This document shows positions 33,274 through 41,292 of a DNA stretch of 64,000 bases, in pieces (within the stretch, counting starts at the first letter, position 1; each line of letters opens with the position of its first letter). The stretch is from contig CAZNTX010000002.1 in NCBI GenBank assembly GCA_964576075.1, forward strand, positions 62,001 through 126,000, in the 5' to 3' direction. The position numbers and the translations under genes are program-made. The notes under the pieces were generated by a model that saw only the letters and a list, made by a program, of their open reading frames with translations, was not told where the DNA came from and did no database searches. The stretch is from Thermohalobaculum sp964576075 (GTDB lineage: Bacteria > Pseudomonadota > Alphaproteobacteria > Rhodobacterales > Rhodobacteraceae).

Positions 33274-34830
33274 ATGACCTCGTTCCTCTCGTCCGGCGGG
33301 CCGACCCGGCGCCGCTTCCTCGAAGGGACCGCCGCCGCCAGCCTCGTCGCCGCCATGGGCCCCAAGGCCCTCGCCGCGGAGCCGAAGAAGGGCGGCACGC
33401 TGCGCGTCGCGCTCGCCGAGGGCTCGACCTCCGACACGCTCGACCCGGCCGGCTACACCGACATCTACATGATCTCCGTCGGCTTCGCGACGCACTCGAC
33501 CCTGACCGAGATCGCCCCGGACGGCGAGCTCGTGGGCGACGCCGCGGAGAGCTGGGAGGGCAATTCCGACGCGAGCGCCTGGACCTTCCAGCTCCGCCCC
33601 GACGTGACCTTCTCCGACGGGCGCAAGCTCACCGCCGAGGACGTGATCGCCTCGATCGAGCATCACCGCGGCGAGAAATCCGAATCCGCGGCGAAGGACG
33701 TCGTCGGCGTCATCGCGCGGATGGAGAAGGCGGGCGAGCGCACCGTGCGCTTCGAGCTCACCGGCCCGAACGCCGACTTCCCCTTCCTGATGGCCGACTA
33801 TCACCTCCTGCTGATGCCTGCCGAGGGCGACGGGGTGAACTGGCGCGACTATGTCGGCACCGGGGGCTACGTGCTCGAGAGCTTCGAGCCCGGCGTGCGC
33901 ACCTTGCTCCGCCGCCGCGACGACTACTGGAAGGAGGGCCGGGCGCATTTCGACGCGCTCGAGATCCTCTATGTGGGCGATGCCGCGGCGCGGCAGTCGG
34001 CGCTCGCCACCGGCAAGATCGACCTGATGAGCCGCGTCGATCTCAAGACCGCGAACCTGCTCGCCCGGCGCCCGGGGCTGCGCGTGGAGGAGGCCACCGG
34101 CTTCCTGCACTACACCGCGCCGATGCTGACCGACACCCCCCCCTACGACAACAACGACCTGCGCCTCGCGATCAAGTATTCGATCGACCGCCAGGAACTC
34201 CTGGACAAGATCCTGAAGGGCCACGGCACGATCGCCAACGACCACCCGATCGCTCCCTCGGTGCCGTTCCACGCCGATCTCGAGCAGCGCACCCGCGATC
34301 TCGACCGCGCCAAGTTCCACCTCAAGAAGGCCGGCTATTCGGGCGAGGAGCTGGTGCTCTCCGCGGCGGATGCGGCCTATGCCGGTGCGGTCGACGCCTC
34401 GGTGCTGATGCAGAACCACCTCGCCGAGGCCGGCATCAACATGCGCGTCAACCGGGTGCCGGCGGACGGCTACTGGTCGAACATCTGGCTGAAGCATCCC
34501 TGGTGCGCCTGCTATTGGGGCGGACGGCCGACCTGCGACTGGATGTTCACCCAGGCCTACGCCTCCGGGGCGAACTGGAACGACACCAATTTCGAGCACG
34601 AGCGCTTCAACGAGCTCCTGCTGATGGGCCGCGCCGAGACCGACAACGCCCGCCGCGCCGAGATCTACGCCGAGATGCAGCGCATCGTGAAGGACGAGGG
34701 CGGCGCCGTGGTCTGGGCCTTCGCCAACTACGTCTATGCGATGACCGACGAGGTGGCGCACGGGCCCGACGTCGCCTCCAACTGGGCGCTCGACGGCGGC
34801 CGCTACGTGGAGCGCTGGTGGTTCGCCTGA
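33274..34830 (+). CDS. Tat-exported family 5 solute-binding protein
   Basis: ABC-type periplasmic binding protein (peptide/nickel family) of 518 residues. The N-terminus has a twin-arginine signal RRRFLEGTAAASLVAA with cleavage near ALAAE. The binding domain begins KKGGTLRVALAEGS and includes TFSDGRKLTAEDVIASIEHH and DNNDLRLAIKYSIDRQELLD. No permease or ATPase genes follow, so partners must be elsewhere. It is divergent from the DmdA-like gene 214 bases away, raising the idea that it binds the methylated compound used there. GGGGAG precedes the ATG. Confidence 0.85.
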   Translation: MTSFLSSGGPTRRRFLEGTAAASLVAAMGPKALAAEPKKGGTLRVALAEGSTSDTLDPAGYTDIYMISVGFATHSTLTEIAPDGELVGDAAESWEGNSDASAWTFQLRPDVTFSDGRKLTAEDVIASIEHHRGEKSESAAKDVVGVIARMEKAGERTVRFELTGPNADFPFLMADYHLLLMPAEGDGVNWRDYVGTGGYVLESFEPGVRTLLRRRDDYWKEGRAHFDALEILYVGDAAARQSALATGKIDLMSRVDLKTANLLARRPGLRVEEATGFLHYTAPMLTDTPPYDNNDLRLAIKYSIDRQELLDKILKGHGTIANDHPIAPSVPFHADLEQRTRDLDRAKFHLKKAGYSGEELVLSAADAAYAGAVDASVLMQNHLAEAGINMRVNRVPADGYWSNIWLKHPWCACYWGGRPTCDWMFTQAYASGANWNDTNFEHERFNELLLMGRAETDNARRAEIYAEMQRIVKDEGGAVVWAFANYVYAMTDEVAHGPDVASNWALDGGRYVERWWFA

Positions 34831-34919
34831 GCTGACCTCGCGATGGCGGCGGGCGCTTCGGCGCCGGTCGCCCGGCCGCGGCCGAGGCCCTCCGCCGGCC
34901 CGGCGGCGCGGGCGGCTCG

Positions 34920-34944
34920 GGAACGCCCCGGGCCCTCGCGCGTT
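34920..34944 (+). promoter_or_regulatory. EcfG-type stress promoter for the PRC-barrel gene
   Basis: GGAAC (34920-34924), a 16-base spacer, and CGTT (34941-34944) match the GGAAC-N16/17-CGTT consensus for the alphaproteobacterial general stress sigma factor EcfG. The element ends 33 bases before the ATG, a suitable distance. PRC-barrel genes are frequent members of that regulon. Confidence 0.65.
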
Positions 34945-34977
34945 CCTCCGGGCAGACGCCAACCAACGGAGGAGTCC

Positions 34978-35859
34978 ATGCGCACCAAGATGCTCATCGG
35001 CAGCGCGGTCGCCGCGCTGCTCGCCATGCAGGCCGCCCCGGGGACCGCGCTCGCGGCCGAGGACGGCAAGTCCGAGGCCGGCGGCGCCGGCGCGCCCAAG
35101 GAGGCCCGGCAGGACGTGGCCGCCGAGCGGGGCTCCGGCTCCGGCGGTTCGGACAAGCTCGGCCTCAGCCCCACCGAGGCGCTCGGCCTCTCCTCGGCGC
35201 GCAAGCTCATGGGGGTCGAGGTCGTCGACGCCTCCGAGCGCGAGCTCGGCGAGGTCCACGACGTGCTGTTCGACGACGAGGGCCGGGCGCGCTTCGCCGT
35301 CGTCTCGGTCGGCGGCATCCTCGGGATCGGCGACAAGCTCGTGGCGATCCAGCTTCGCGACTTCGAGAAGATGACGCGGACGCGCTTCGTGCTCGATGTC
35401 GGCCGCCAGCAGATCGAGCGGCGCGACGGCTTCGCCTATGGCGAGGTATCGGCGCGGCAGGTGGCGCCCCTCGGCTTCGGCGGCGGCGGCGATTCGGACG
35501 GCACCGAGGCCCGCGAGGCCTATCTCGACGAGTGGACCCCCAAGATGGAGGAGATGTCCGACACCGCCGCGGAGAAGGCCGAGAGCGCCGCCGAGACCGC
35601 CGAGGACACGGCCCGTTCGGCCTGGGACACCGTCTCCGCCCGGTGGCAGGACCTGAAGGAGGCCTCCGCCGAGGAATGGGAGGACGCCCGCCAGTCCTTC
35701 GAGGCGGCCTATGACGCCTACGTCACCCAAAGCGACGGCGACCAGGCAGATGCCGAGGGCGAGAACGCCGACCGCGCCGCCGCAGAGACCGGCGAGGACG
35801 GCGGCGGGGACGACCGCTCCGCCGCGGCCGCGACGCGGGGCGGCGGCGAGGGCGGCTGA
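34978..35859 (+). CDS. exported PRC-barrel domain protein
   Basis: Protein of 293 residues with a signal peptide ending at GTALAAE. A low-complexity linker leads to a PRC-barrel domain (about 72-155: ARKLMGVEVVDASERELGEV, then FAVVSVGGILGIGDKLVAI). The C-terminal 130 residues are alanine/glutamate/aspartate-rich and predicted helical (EKAESAAETAEDTARSAW), giving a strongly acidic tail. Exported PRC-barrel proteins are common stress-induced envelope proteins of unknown mechanism. GGAGGAG directly precedes the ATG, and an EcfG-type promoter lies upstream. Confidence 0.8.
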   Translation: MRTKMLIGSAVAALLAMQAAPGTALAAEDGKSEAGGAGAPKEARQDVAAERGSGSGGSDKLGLSPTEALGLSSARKLMGVEVVDASERELGEVHDVLFDDEGRARFAVVSVGGILGIGDKLVAIQLRDFEKMTRTRFVLDVGRQQIERRDGFAYGEVSARQVAPLGFGGGGDSDGTEAREAYLDEWTPKMEEMSDTAAEKAESAAETAEDTARSAWDTVSARWQDLKEASAEEWEDARQSFEAAYDAYVTQSDGDQADAEGENADRAAAETGEDGGGDDRSAAAATRGGGEGG

Positions 35860-35885
35860 TCGCCCGTGACCGCGCCCGCCCGGCC

Positions 35886-35952
35886 CGGGAGCCCGGCTCC
35901 CGCGGACCGGCGCGACCCCTCTGCCGGGGCCGGTCCGACGGGCCGGCCCCGG
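35886..35952 (+). terminator. tandem hairpins after the PRC-barrel gene
   Basis: Two GC-rich stem-loops follow the stop codon: CGGGAG/CTCCCG around a five-base loop (35886-35902), and a 10-bp perfect stem CCGGGGCCGG/CCGGCCCCGG around a nine-base loop (35924-35952). No U-run follows, so they may act with Rho or as mRNA 3' stabilisers. Confidence 0.4.
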
Positions 35953-36100
35953 TTCGCGCGTCCCGGCCCTCCGACGGTTCGCGGGCGCGCGCCCCGGTCA
36001 TGATCCATGTGAATGCGCCGCATCGGCGATCCGGGCAAACTCGCGCGACACACCGCCGCGCGACCCCGAGAAGCCGCGCGGCGCGCCAAACGGAGGACCG

Positions 36101-36577
36101 ATGACCGACTGCGCCGTCCGCGCCGAAATCGCCGACGAACTGCCGCATCTGCGGCGCTACGCCCTCAGCCTCGCCCGGGATGCCGCCCTCGCCGAAGACC
36201 TGGTGCAGGACACCGCGCTGCGCGCCATCGAGCGCGCCGACGGCTACGCCCCCGACACCCATCTGCGCCGCTGGCTCTTCACCATCCTGCGCAACGCCTC
36301 GATCGACCGGGGGCGCAAGGCCGCCCGGCGCGGGCCGCAGCTCGAGCTCGACGAGGCGGGGGAGGGCGCGCTCGCCCGCCCGCCGGCGCAGGAGGACAGC
36401 CTCGCCCTCGACGAGGTCCGGCGCCGCATCGAATGGCTCGCCCCCGGCGAGCGGCGGATCATCCGGATGAGCGTCGTCGAGGGGCTCGCCCATGCCGAGA
36501 TCGCCGAGCGCACCGGCGTCGCCGTCGGCACCGTCAAGAGCCGGCTCTCGCGCGTGCGCGCCAAACTCGCCGCCTGA
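36101..36577 (+). CDS. ECF-family RNA polymerase sigma factor
   Basis: Sigma factor of 158 residues. Region 2 is at about 10-70 (AEDLVQDTALRAIERADGY, then RRWLFTILRNASIDRGRK). Region 4 is at about 105-155 (VEGLAHAEIAERTGVAVGTVKSRLSRVRAKL). It resembles EcfG-like alphaproteobacterial sigma factors, but the usual neighbours nepR and phyR are absent and no anti-sigma gene is recognisable, although the next small gene is a possible candidate. CGGAGGA precedes the ATG. It may recognise the two GGAAC-N16-CGTT promoters nearby, but that is inference. Confidence 0.85.
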   Translation: MTDCAVRAEIADELPHLRRYALSLARDAALAEDLVQDTALRAIERADGYAPDTHLRRWLFTILRNASIDRGRKAARRGPQLELDEAGEGALARPPAQEDSLALDEVRRRIEWLAPGERRIIRMSVVEGLAHAEIAERTGVAVGTVKSRLSRVRAKLAA

Positions 36578-36618
36578 GCCGGACGCGTCCCGGCTCGTGG
36601 CCGACAGGAGATTGCCAC

Positions 36619-36882
36619 ATGACCCCAGCGCCCTCTGCCGCCGCAGCGCTCGCCGTCTGCGAGTCGCTCTGCCTCACGCTCGAGGAGAAGGGGCTGTTGA
36701 GCCCCCGCGAGGTGTCCGACCTGCTCGGCGACGTGGTCGGCGCTTTCGAGGCGCTCGCCCGCGAGACCGACGATCCCGAGGCCGCCTGCCGCCATGCCGA
36801 GGCCGCGGTCCTCGTCAGCCGGTTGCGCGACGGCGAGAACGCGCTCGACCTCGTCGCCCCGCCGGAGACCCGCTGGCGCTGA
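36619..36882 (+). CDS. small conserved-looking protein of unknown function
   Basis: Protein of 87 residues, acidic and helical (AVCESLCLTLEEKGLLSPREVSDLLGDVVGAFEALA). It is not recognised. It starts 42 bases after the ECF sigma gene with an AGGAG site, so it is probably co-transcribed. Its size and position recall NepR-like anti-sigma proteins, but I see no NepR motif. Alternatively it is a small regulatory partner of the Crp/Fnr protein downstream. Confidence 0.6.
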   Translation: MTPAPSAAAALAVCESLCLTLEEKGLLSPREVSDLLGDVVGAFEALARETDDPEAACRHAEAAVLVSRLRDGENALDLVAPPETRWR

Positions 36883-36970
36883 GCCCCGGGGCTCGGGCTT
36901 GCGGGGCGAGCGGTCGCGGATATGATCCGGGCCGGATCGTCTCTCGCTGGCGGATCCGGGGAGGGGAGAG

Positions 36971-37720
36971 ATGGCGCGCGCGCAGCCGGCCTTCATTGCG
37001 AGATTGCGGGAGTTCGAGGGCCTCGCCGAGGCCGAGGCCGGGGCGCTCGCCGCGGCTCTCGGCGACTGTGTCGAGGCGGAGGGCCGCACCGATCTCCAGC
37101 TCGAGGGCGAGGAGGGCGCCGTCGCCTATGCCATCGAGGCGGGCTGGGCCTATGCCTACAAGGATCTCGAGGACGGCCGGCGCCAGATCGTCGGCTTCCA
37201 CTTCGCCGGCGACACCCTCGGACTGCGCACGCTCTTGTTGCGCACCTCCGACCATGCCTTCCGCACGCTGACCCCTTGCCGGCTGCACCGGCTGCGCCGG
37301 CGCGATCTCGAGGGCCTCTTCGCCGATCATCCGCGCCTCGCCGCGGCGGTGCTCTGGGCGCTCGCGCGGGACGAGGCGATCGTCGTCGAACATCTCGTGA
37401 GCCTCGGGCGGCGCTCGGCGGAGGAGCGGCTCGGGCACATGCTGTGCGAGCTCGCCTGCCGCGCCGCGAGCCGGGGGCTCGCCGAGGCGGGGGCGGTGCG
37501 CGTGCCGGCGCCGCAGACGGTGCTCGCCGACGCGCTCGGGCTCAGCGTCGTCCATCTCAACCGGACGCTCCGCCCGATGCGCGAGCGCGGCCTGGTGGAG
37601 ATCGAGCCGACGGGGCTCGTGGTGCGCGATCTCGGGCGGCTGGTGGAGGAGGCGGGCTTCGACCCGGCCTTTCTGGGCATCTACCCCGACGATCCCGACC
37701 ACCCCGATCATATGTTGTGA
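36971..37720 (+). CDS. Crp/Fnr-family transcriptional regulator
   Basis: Regulator of 249 residues. The N-terminal cyclic-nucleotide-binding-like barrel (about 20-125) includes VGFHFAGDTLGLRTLLL, matching the FxxGDxxG turn. A dimerisation helix and a winged-helix domain follow (about 155-225: VPAPQTVLADALGLSVVHLNRTLRPMRERGLV). There are no Fnr-type cysteines at the N-terminus, so oxygen sensing through an iron-sulfur cluster is unlikely. GGGGAGGGGAG precedes the ATG. It lies in a plus-strand run with the sigma gene. Confidence 0.85.
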   Translation: MARAQPAFIARLREFEGLAEAEAGALAAALGDCVEAEGRTDLQLEGEEGAVAYAIEAGWAYAYKDLEDGRRQIVGFHFAGDTLGLRTLLLRTSDHAFRTLTPCRLHRLRRRDLEGLFADHPRLAAAVLWALARDEAIVVEHLVSLGRRSAEERLGHMLCELACRAASRGLAEAGAVRVPAPQTVLADALGLSVVHLNRTLRPMRERGLVEIEPTGLVVRDLGRLVEEAGFDPAFLGIYPDDPDHPDHML

Positions 37721-37771
37721 GCGCGGACGGGCGCGGCTGTTAGCCTCCGGGTCGAACGCAAGGAGACCCAC

Positions 37772-38233
37772 ATGACCCGACCCCCCACCACCGACCCCGC
37801 CCCCGGCGCAGAGGCGCTGATCGACGCCGCCGATGCGGTGATCCTATGGGACGAGACCGACGGCGGCATCGCCCATGTGAGCGTCGCGCGCATGCCGGCG
37901 CTGCGCGTCGCGGCAGACCACCCGGCCTGGGCGCTCTGGCGCGCGCTCGCCGGGCAGTGGGACTACGCCTTCGGCGCGATCTCCCCGCTCTGGCTCTCGA
38001 GCGAGACGGCGCGGCCGGAGAGCGTCTTCGCCTATTTCGTGATGGCCGATTTCGCGACCGAGGCGGAGGAGGTGCGCGCCTGGGCCGCGTTCTCGCGGAT
38101 CCGCGAATGCGGCTGGGCGCGGCGCGAGCCGGAGGGGGCGGGCCCGCCCGCGGGCGAGCCTGCCGAGGCGCCCCGCGGCGCGGCCCGCCGCCCGGCCATC
38201 GCCGCCCTCGCGGGCCCCGCCGCCGAGGGCTGA
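37772..38233 (+). CDS. hypothetical protein
   Basis: Protein of 153 residues, not recognised. The N-terminal 110 residues look folded (DAVILWDETDGGIAHVSVAR, DHPAWALWRALAGQWDYAFG and VFAYFVMADFATEAEEVRAW, rich in tryptophan). The last 40 residues are an alanine/proline-rich tail. AAGGAG lies seven bases before the ATG, and codon-position GC bias agrees with neighbours. It follows the Crp/Fnr gene by 51 bases. Its stop is ten bases from that of the convergent ExoD gene. Confidence 0.6.
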   Translation: MTRPPTTDPAPGAEALIDAADAVILWDETDGGIAHVSVARMPALRVAADHPAWALWRALAGQWDYAFGAISPLWLSSETARPESVFAYFVMADFATEAEEVRAWAAFSRIRECGWARREPEGAGPPAGEPAEAPRGAARRPAIAALAGPAAEG

Positions 38234-38243
38234 GCCGGGGCCG

Positions 38244-38894
38244 TCAGAGCAGCCAGCCCACCGTCTCGACGGCGGCGACGAGGCTCGCGAGCGTGGCCAG
38301 ATGAGCGAGGAGGGCGAAGACCCCGTCCTCGCCCATCAGCGCGAGCCCAACGAGCAGGAGCCCGAAGGCCGGCAGCGCCGCGAGCCAGGGGACGAGCGAC
38401 AGCGCGAAGACGGCCAGCGCGAGCAGGGCGGCGGTGAGCGAGAGGGCGATCCGCGCCCCCCGCGACTCGGCGAGCCAGGCGAGGCGCTCGTTGATCACCA
38501 GCCGGTCGATGCGCGCGCCGAGGGGGCGGACGGCCTCGAGCGCCCGGTCGACCCGGTCGGCCGAGACGCGCCGCGCCCGCAGCCGCTCCGGCGCGACGAA
38601 GCGGCGCCCGCCGCCGAGCCAGGCATGGCCGATGGCCAGGAGCGCGGCGGCCGAGGCGATGTCCGGCACCCCCGGAATCGCGCCGATCCCGGGGGTGAGC
38701 ACGAGAATCCCGAGCGCTGCGAGCACGAAGCCGAGGGAGCGCTGCTCCAGCGCGTCGAGAAGCTCGCCGAGGGAGACGGTGCCGCTGCCGGTGTCGCGTT
38801 CGAGCCCCGCGATGGCTTCCTGGAGCGGCGTGCCCGTTCCGCCGCCGGCGGGGGAGGCCGGGCCGTCCCCGGCATCCCGGGCCGCGCCGGTCAC
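38244..38894 (-). CDS. ExoD-family membrane protein
   Basis: Membrane protein of 216 residues of the ExoD family, first linked to exopolysaccharide production and alkali tolerance in Rhizobium. Visible features are a soluble N-terminus, the signature SLGELLDALEQRSLGFVLAA followed by PGIGAIPGVPD, and further spans in the C-terminal half with ALPAFGLLLVGLALMGEDG. Its ATG overlaps the stop of the upstream periplasmic protein gene by four bases, implying translational coupling. It is the last gene of an apparent four-gene unit starting from the DUF1328 gene. Confidence 0.8.
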   Translation of the reverse strand: MTGAARDAGDGPASPAGGGTGTPLQEAIAGLERDTGSGTVSLGELLDALEQRSLGFVLAALGILVLTPGIGAIPGVPDIASAAALLAIGHAWLGGGRRFVAPERLRARRVSADRVDRALEAVRPLGARIDRLVINERLAWLAESRGARIALSLTAALLALAVFALSLVPWLAALPAFGLLLVGLALMGEDGVFALLAHLATLASLVAAVETVGWLL

Positions 38895-39298
38895 TCGGCG
38901 CCCCGCGGCAGGACGGAATAGACCGCCATCGCCACGGTGTCGTCGCGGCGGAGCTCGAAGAGATGCTCGCCCGCGGACACCCAGCGCGTGCCCCGCTCGC
39001 TATGGGGCAGCCGGGGTTCGAGGTCGCCCGGCACCGGGCCGGTGGCGATGCTCTCGGGCATCCGGTCGCCGGCGCGGATCGCGCCCTCCATGCCCTTCGG
39101 CAGGGTCTGGCCGGAGTCGTAGACCGCGGTCGGGCCGTAGATCTCCTTGGCGATCGCCACGATCTCGCGCTTGGCGGCGAAGCGCTCGCCGAGTTCGAGG
39201 TCGTAGACCACCACCGCATCGGCCATGGCGAGGCCGGAGACGAGGGCGGCCGGGGCGGCGAGGGCCGCGAGGGCGGTGCGGATCGGTCGGATGCGCAT
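38891..39298 (-). CDS. small periplasmic protein of unknown function
   Basis: Protein of 135 residues with a signal peptide ending at GLAMADA. The mature part has KREIVAIAKEIYGPTAVYDSG, PESIATGPVPGDLEPRLPH and WVSAGEHLFELRRDDTVAMAVYSVLP. It resembles periplasmic proteins of the general stress and RcnB/DUF1236-like type in composition, but I cannot assign a family. It has a GGAAAGGA ribosome-binding site and lies 47 bases after the small lipoprotein gene. It overlaps the ExoD-family gene by four bases. Confidence 0.65.
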   Translation of the reverse strand: MRIRPIRTALAALAAPAALVSGLAMADAVVVYDLELGERFAAKREIVAIAKEIYGPTAVYDSGQTLPKGMEGAIRAGDRMPESIATGPVPGDLEPRLPHSERGTRWVSAGEHLFELRRDDTVAMAVYSVLPRGAE

Positions 39299-39345
39299 GA
39301 TCGGATCCTTTCCTGATCTGAGGGTAGCGTCTCGCCGGCGGAGGG

Positions 39346-39522
39346 TCACTCGTAGATCTCCTCGCCGACATCGGTGTTCTCGAGCGGGTCGAAGCGGCCG
39401 TCGTCCTCCTCGATCTCGCTGCCCGCGACACCGCCTGCCACGCCGCCGAGAACGGCGGCGCAGCCGGCGAGCGTCGCGACGGGGAGGGCGAGGACGACGG
39501 CGCGCACGGCGCTCTGGATCAT
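39346..39522 (-). CDS. small lipoprotein
   Basis: Peptide of 58 residues with a lipobox LAGC, giving a lipidated mature protein of about 39 residues. A glycine-rich patch (GGVAGGVAGS) is followed by an acidic tail (EIEEDDGRFDPLENTD). Such small glycine-rich lipoproteins occur widely as entericidin-like or outer-membrane stress proteins. It lies 25 bases downstream of the DUF1328 gene and likely shares its promoter. Confidence 0.65.
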   Translation of the reverse strand: MIQSAVRAVVLALPVATLAGCAAVLGGVAGGVAGSEIEEDDGRFDPLENTDVGEEIYE

Positions 39523-39547
39523 GATCGGTCTCCGTCTTCTCGAGGGG

Positions 39548-39721
39548 TCAGCGCGGGAAGCGGCCCTGGACCGCATTGGCCACGAGGGCCACGACGAAGA
39601 GCGCGAGGAACACCACGAAGAGCACCTGCGCCACATTCGCCGAGACCGCGGCGATGCCGCCGAAACCGAGAAGCCCCGCGACGATGGCGAGGATGAAGAA
39701 GACGAGCGCCCAGCTCAGCAT
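39548..39721 (-). CDS. DUF1328 small membrane protein
   Basis: Protein of 57 residues with two hydrophobic helices: MLSWALVFFILAIVAGLLGF, then VAQVLFVVFLALFVVALV, ending in a short basic tail. This is the DUF1328 pattern (YtjA-like small membrane proteins), common in stress regulons. AGGAGG lies seven bases before the ATG. An EcfG-type promoter is 37 bases upstream, and three further envelope genes follow in the same direction. Confidence 0.8.
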   Translation of the reverse strand: MLSWALVFFILAIVAGLLGFGGIAAVSANVAQVLFVVFLALFVVALVANAVQGRFPR

Positions 39722-39757
39722 GTCGGCCTCCTGTCGATTGGGTCGGTTCGCGGGATC

Positions 39758-39782
39758 AACGCGCGGGCGCAGGCGAGGTTCC
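39758..39782 (-). promoter_or_regulatory. EcfG-type stress promoter for the DUF1328-ExoD operon
   Basis: On the minus strand GGAAC (39782-39778), 16 bases, and CGTT (39761-39758) match the EcfG consensus with the same spacing as the promoter before the PRC-barrel gene. The ATG at 39721 lies 36 bases beyond. Confidence 0.65.
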
Positions 39783-39854
39783 CCGAGAGGGGGCTTGCGC
39801 CCGGGCCGCTCCGGGGCGAGACCTGGGAGCGGCGGGATCGGACGGGAGGGCGCG

Positions 39855-40637
39855 ATGGACGAGGTGCGGACGGAGACGCGGGGCCGGGTGCTCGCGATCA
39901 CCCTCGACCGCCCCAAGGCCAACGCGATCGACGCGGCGACGAGCCGGGCCCTCGGCGCGGCCTTCCGCCGTCTGAAGGAGGACGAGGCGCTTTCGCTCGC
40001 CATCGTCACCGGCGGGGGCGGGCGCTTCTTCTCCGCGGGTTGGGACCTCAAGGCCGCCGCCGAGGGCGAGGCGCCGGATGCGGATCAGGGCGTCGGCGGC
40101 TTCGCCGGGCTCACCGAATACTGGGACCTCGACAAGCCGGTGATCGCGGCGGTCAACGGCCTCGCCCTCGGCGGCGGGTTCGAGCTCGCCCTCGCCGCGG
40201 ACATGATCGTCGCGGTCGACCATGCGGAGTTCGCGCTGCCCGAGGCCACGATCGGCCTCGTCCCGGATTCGGGGGGCGCGATCCGGCTGCCCCGGCGCCT
40301 GCCCCGCGCCGTGGCGATGGAGCTCCTGCTGACCGGGCGGCGCGCCTCCGCCGAAGAGCTCGCGCGCTGGGGGCTCGTCAATGCCGTCGTCCCCGCCGAA
40401 GAGCTGATGCCCGCGGCCCGCGCGCTGGCCGAGCGGGTGGTCGCCGCCGCCCCGCTCTCGCTCCGCGCCATCAAGGAGATCGACCGCGCCGCCGACGGGC
40501 TCGACGAGCGCGCCGCCTTCCGCGCGATCCGCGAGGGCGACCTGCCGGTCTATCGCCGCATCTACGCCAGCGAGGACGCCGCCGAGGGCATGGCCGCCGT
40601 CGCCGAGAAGCGCAGCCCGGTCTGGCGGGGGCGCTGA
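39855..40637 (+). CDS. enoyl-CoA hydratase family, CaiD (carnitinyl-CoA dehydratase)-like
   Basis: Crotonase-fold protein of 260 residues. The first oxyanion-hole segment is RFFSAGWDLKAAAEGE, and the second is AAVNGLALGGGFELALAADMIVA. PEATIGLVPDSGGAIRLPRRL carries the acidic catalytic region. The FSAGWDLK and EATIGLVPDSGG elements are like carnitinyl-CoA dehydratase, suggesting carnitine or crotonobetaine as substrate, though other short-chain acyl-CoAs are possible. GGGAGG precedes the ATG. The next gene, a thioesterase, begins two bases after its stop. Confidence 0.75.
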   Translation: MDEVRTETRGRVLAITLDRPKANAIDAATSRALGAAFRRLKEDEALSLAIVTGGGGRFFSAGWDLKAAAEGEAPDADQGVGGFAGLTEYWDLDKPVIAAVNGLALGGGFELALAADMIVAVDHAEFALPEATIGLVPDSGGAIRLPRRLPRAVAMELLLTGRRASAEELARWGLVNAVVPAEELMPAARALAERVVAAAPLSLRAIKEIDRAADGLDERAAFRAIREGDLPVYRRIYASEDAAEGMAAVAEKRSPVWRGR

Positions 40638-40638
40638 G

Positions 40639-41160
40639 ATGGCGGAGCGCTACGACCCGCCGCTGCCCTGGACGGGCGAGATCGCGGCCCCGCTCGCGCT
40701 CTTCGAGACCGAGGTGCGCCCGGACTGGATCGACGAGTTCGGCCATGTGAACATCGCCCATTACCTGACGATCTGCGACCACGCCAACTGGGCCTTCTGG
40801 AACTGGATCAACGCGCCCGAGGGCACGATGGAGGCCCGCGGCGGGCACGAATACGTCATCGTCGAGAACCATGTGACCTATCTCGACGAGCTCGCCCTCG
40901 GCACGCCCCTGCGCGTCGAGACCCGCCTGCTCGGGCACGACGCCAAGCGCTACATCCTCTTCCACCATGTGTTGAAGGCCGAGAGCGGGACGCTGGCCGC
41001 GACCAACGAAGCCAAGGTGCTCGGCTTCGATCTCCGGCAGCGCCGGCCCGAGCCCTGGCGTCCCGTGGTGGCCGAGCGGCTCGCCCTGATCGCCGAGGCC
41101 CATGCCGCCCTGCCCATCCCCCCGGAAGCCGGCCGCGGCATCGCCCTCTCGCGGCGCTAG
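40639..41160 (+). CDS. hotdog-fold acyl-CoA thioesterase
   Basis: Protein of 173 residues with the 4-hydroxybenzoyl-CoA thioesterase fold. The catalytic region is VRPDWIDEFGHVNIAHYLTI, with the Asp/Glu and GHVN of the family. The aromatic stretch ANWAFWNWI may form a pocket for a quaternary ammonium group. Tight coupling to the CaiD-like gene suggests a betainyl-CoA or carnitine-derived thioester as substrate, which would produce glycine betaine; that is inference. Confidence 0.75.
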   Translation: MAERYDPPLPWTGEIAAPLALFETEVRPDWIDEFGHVNIAHYLTICDHANWAFWNWINAPEGTMEARGGHEYVIVENHVTYLDELALGTPLRVETRLLGHDAKRYILFHHVLKAESGTLAATNEAKVLGFDLRQRRPEPWRPVVAERLALIAEAHAALPIPPEAGRGIALSRR

Positions 41161-41292
41161 AGCCGCGGCATCGCGCCCGGTTGCGCCCCTGGTTTGGGCC
41201 GCGGCCGCGAATCGCGTATGCTCCTCACGGGAAGGTAACGCCGCGAAACCGCTCCGCGCCGGCCCGCGCGGACCTCGTTCAGGAGGGGTGGC

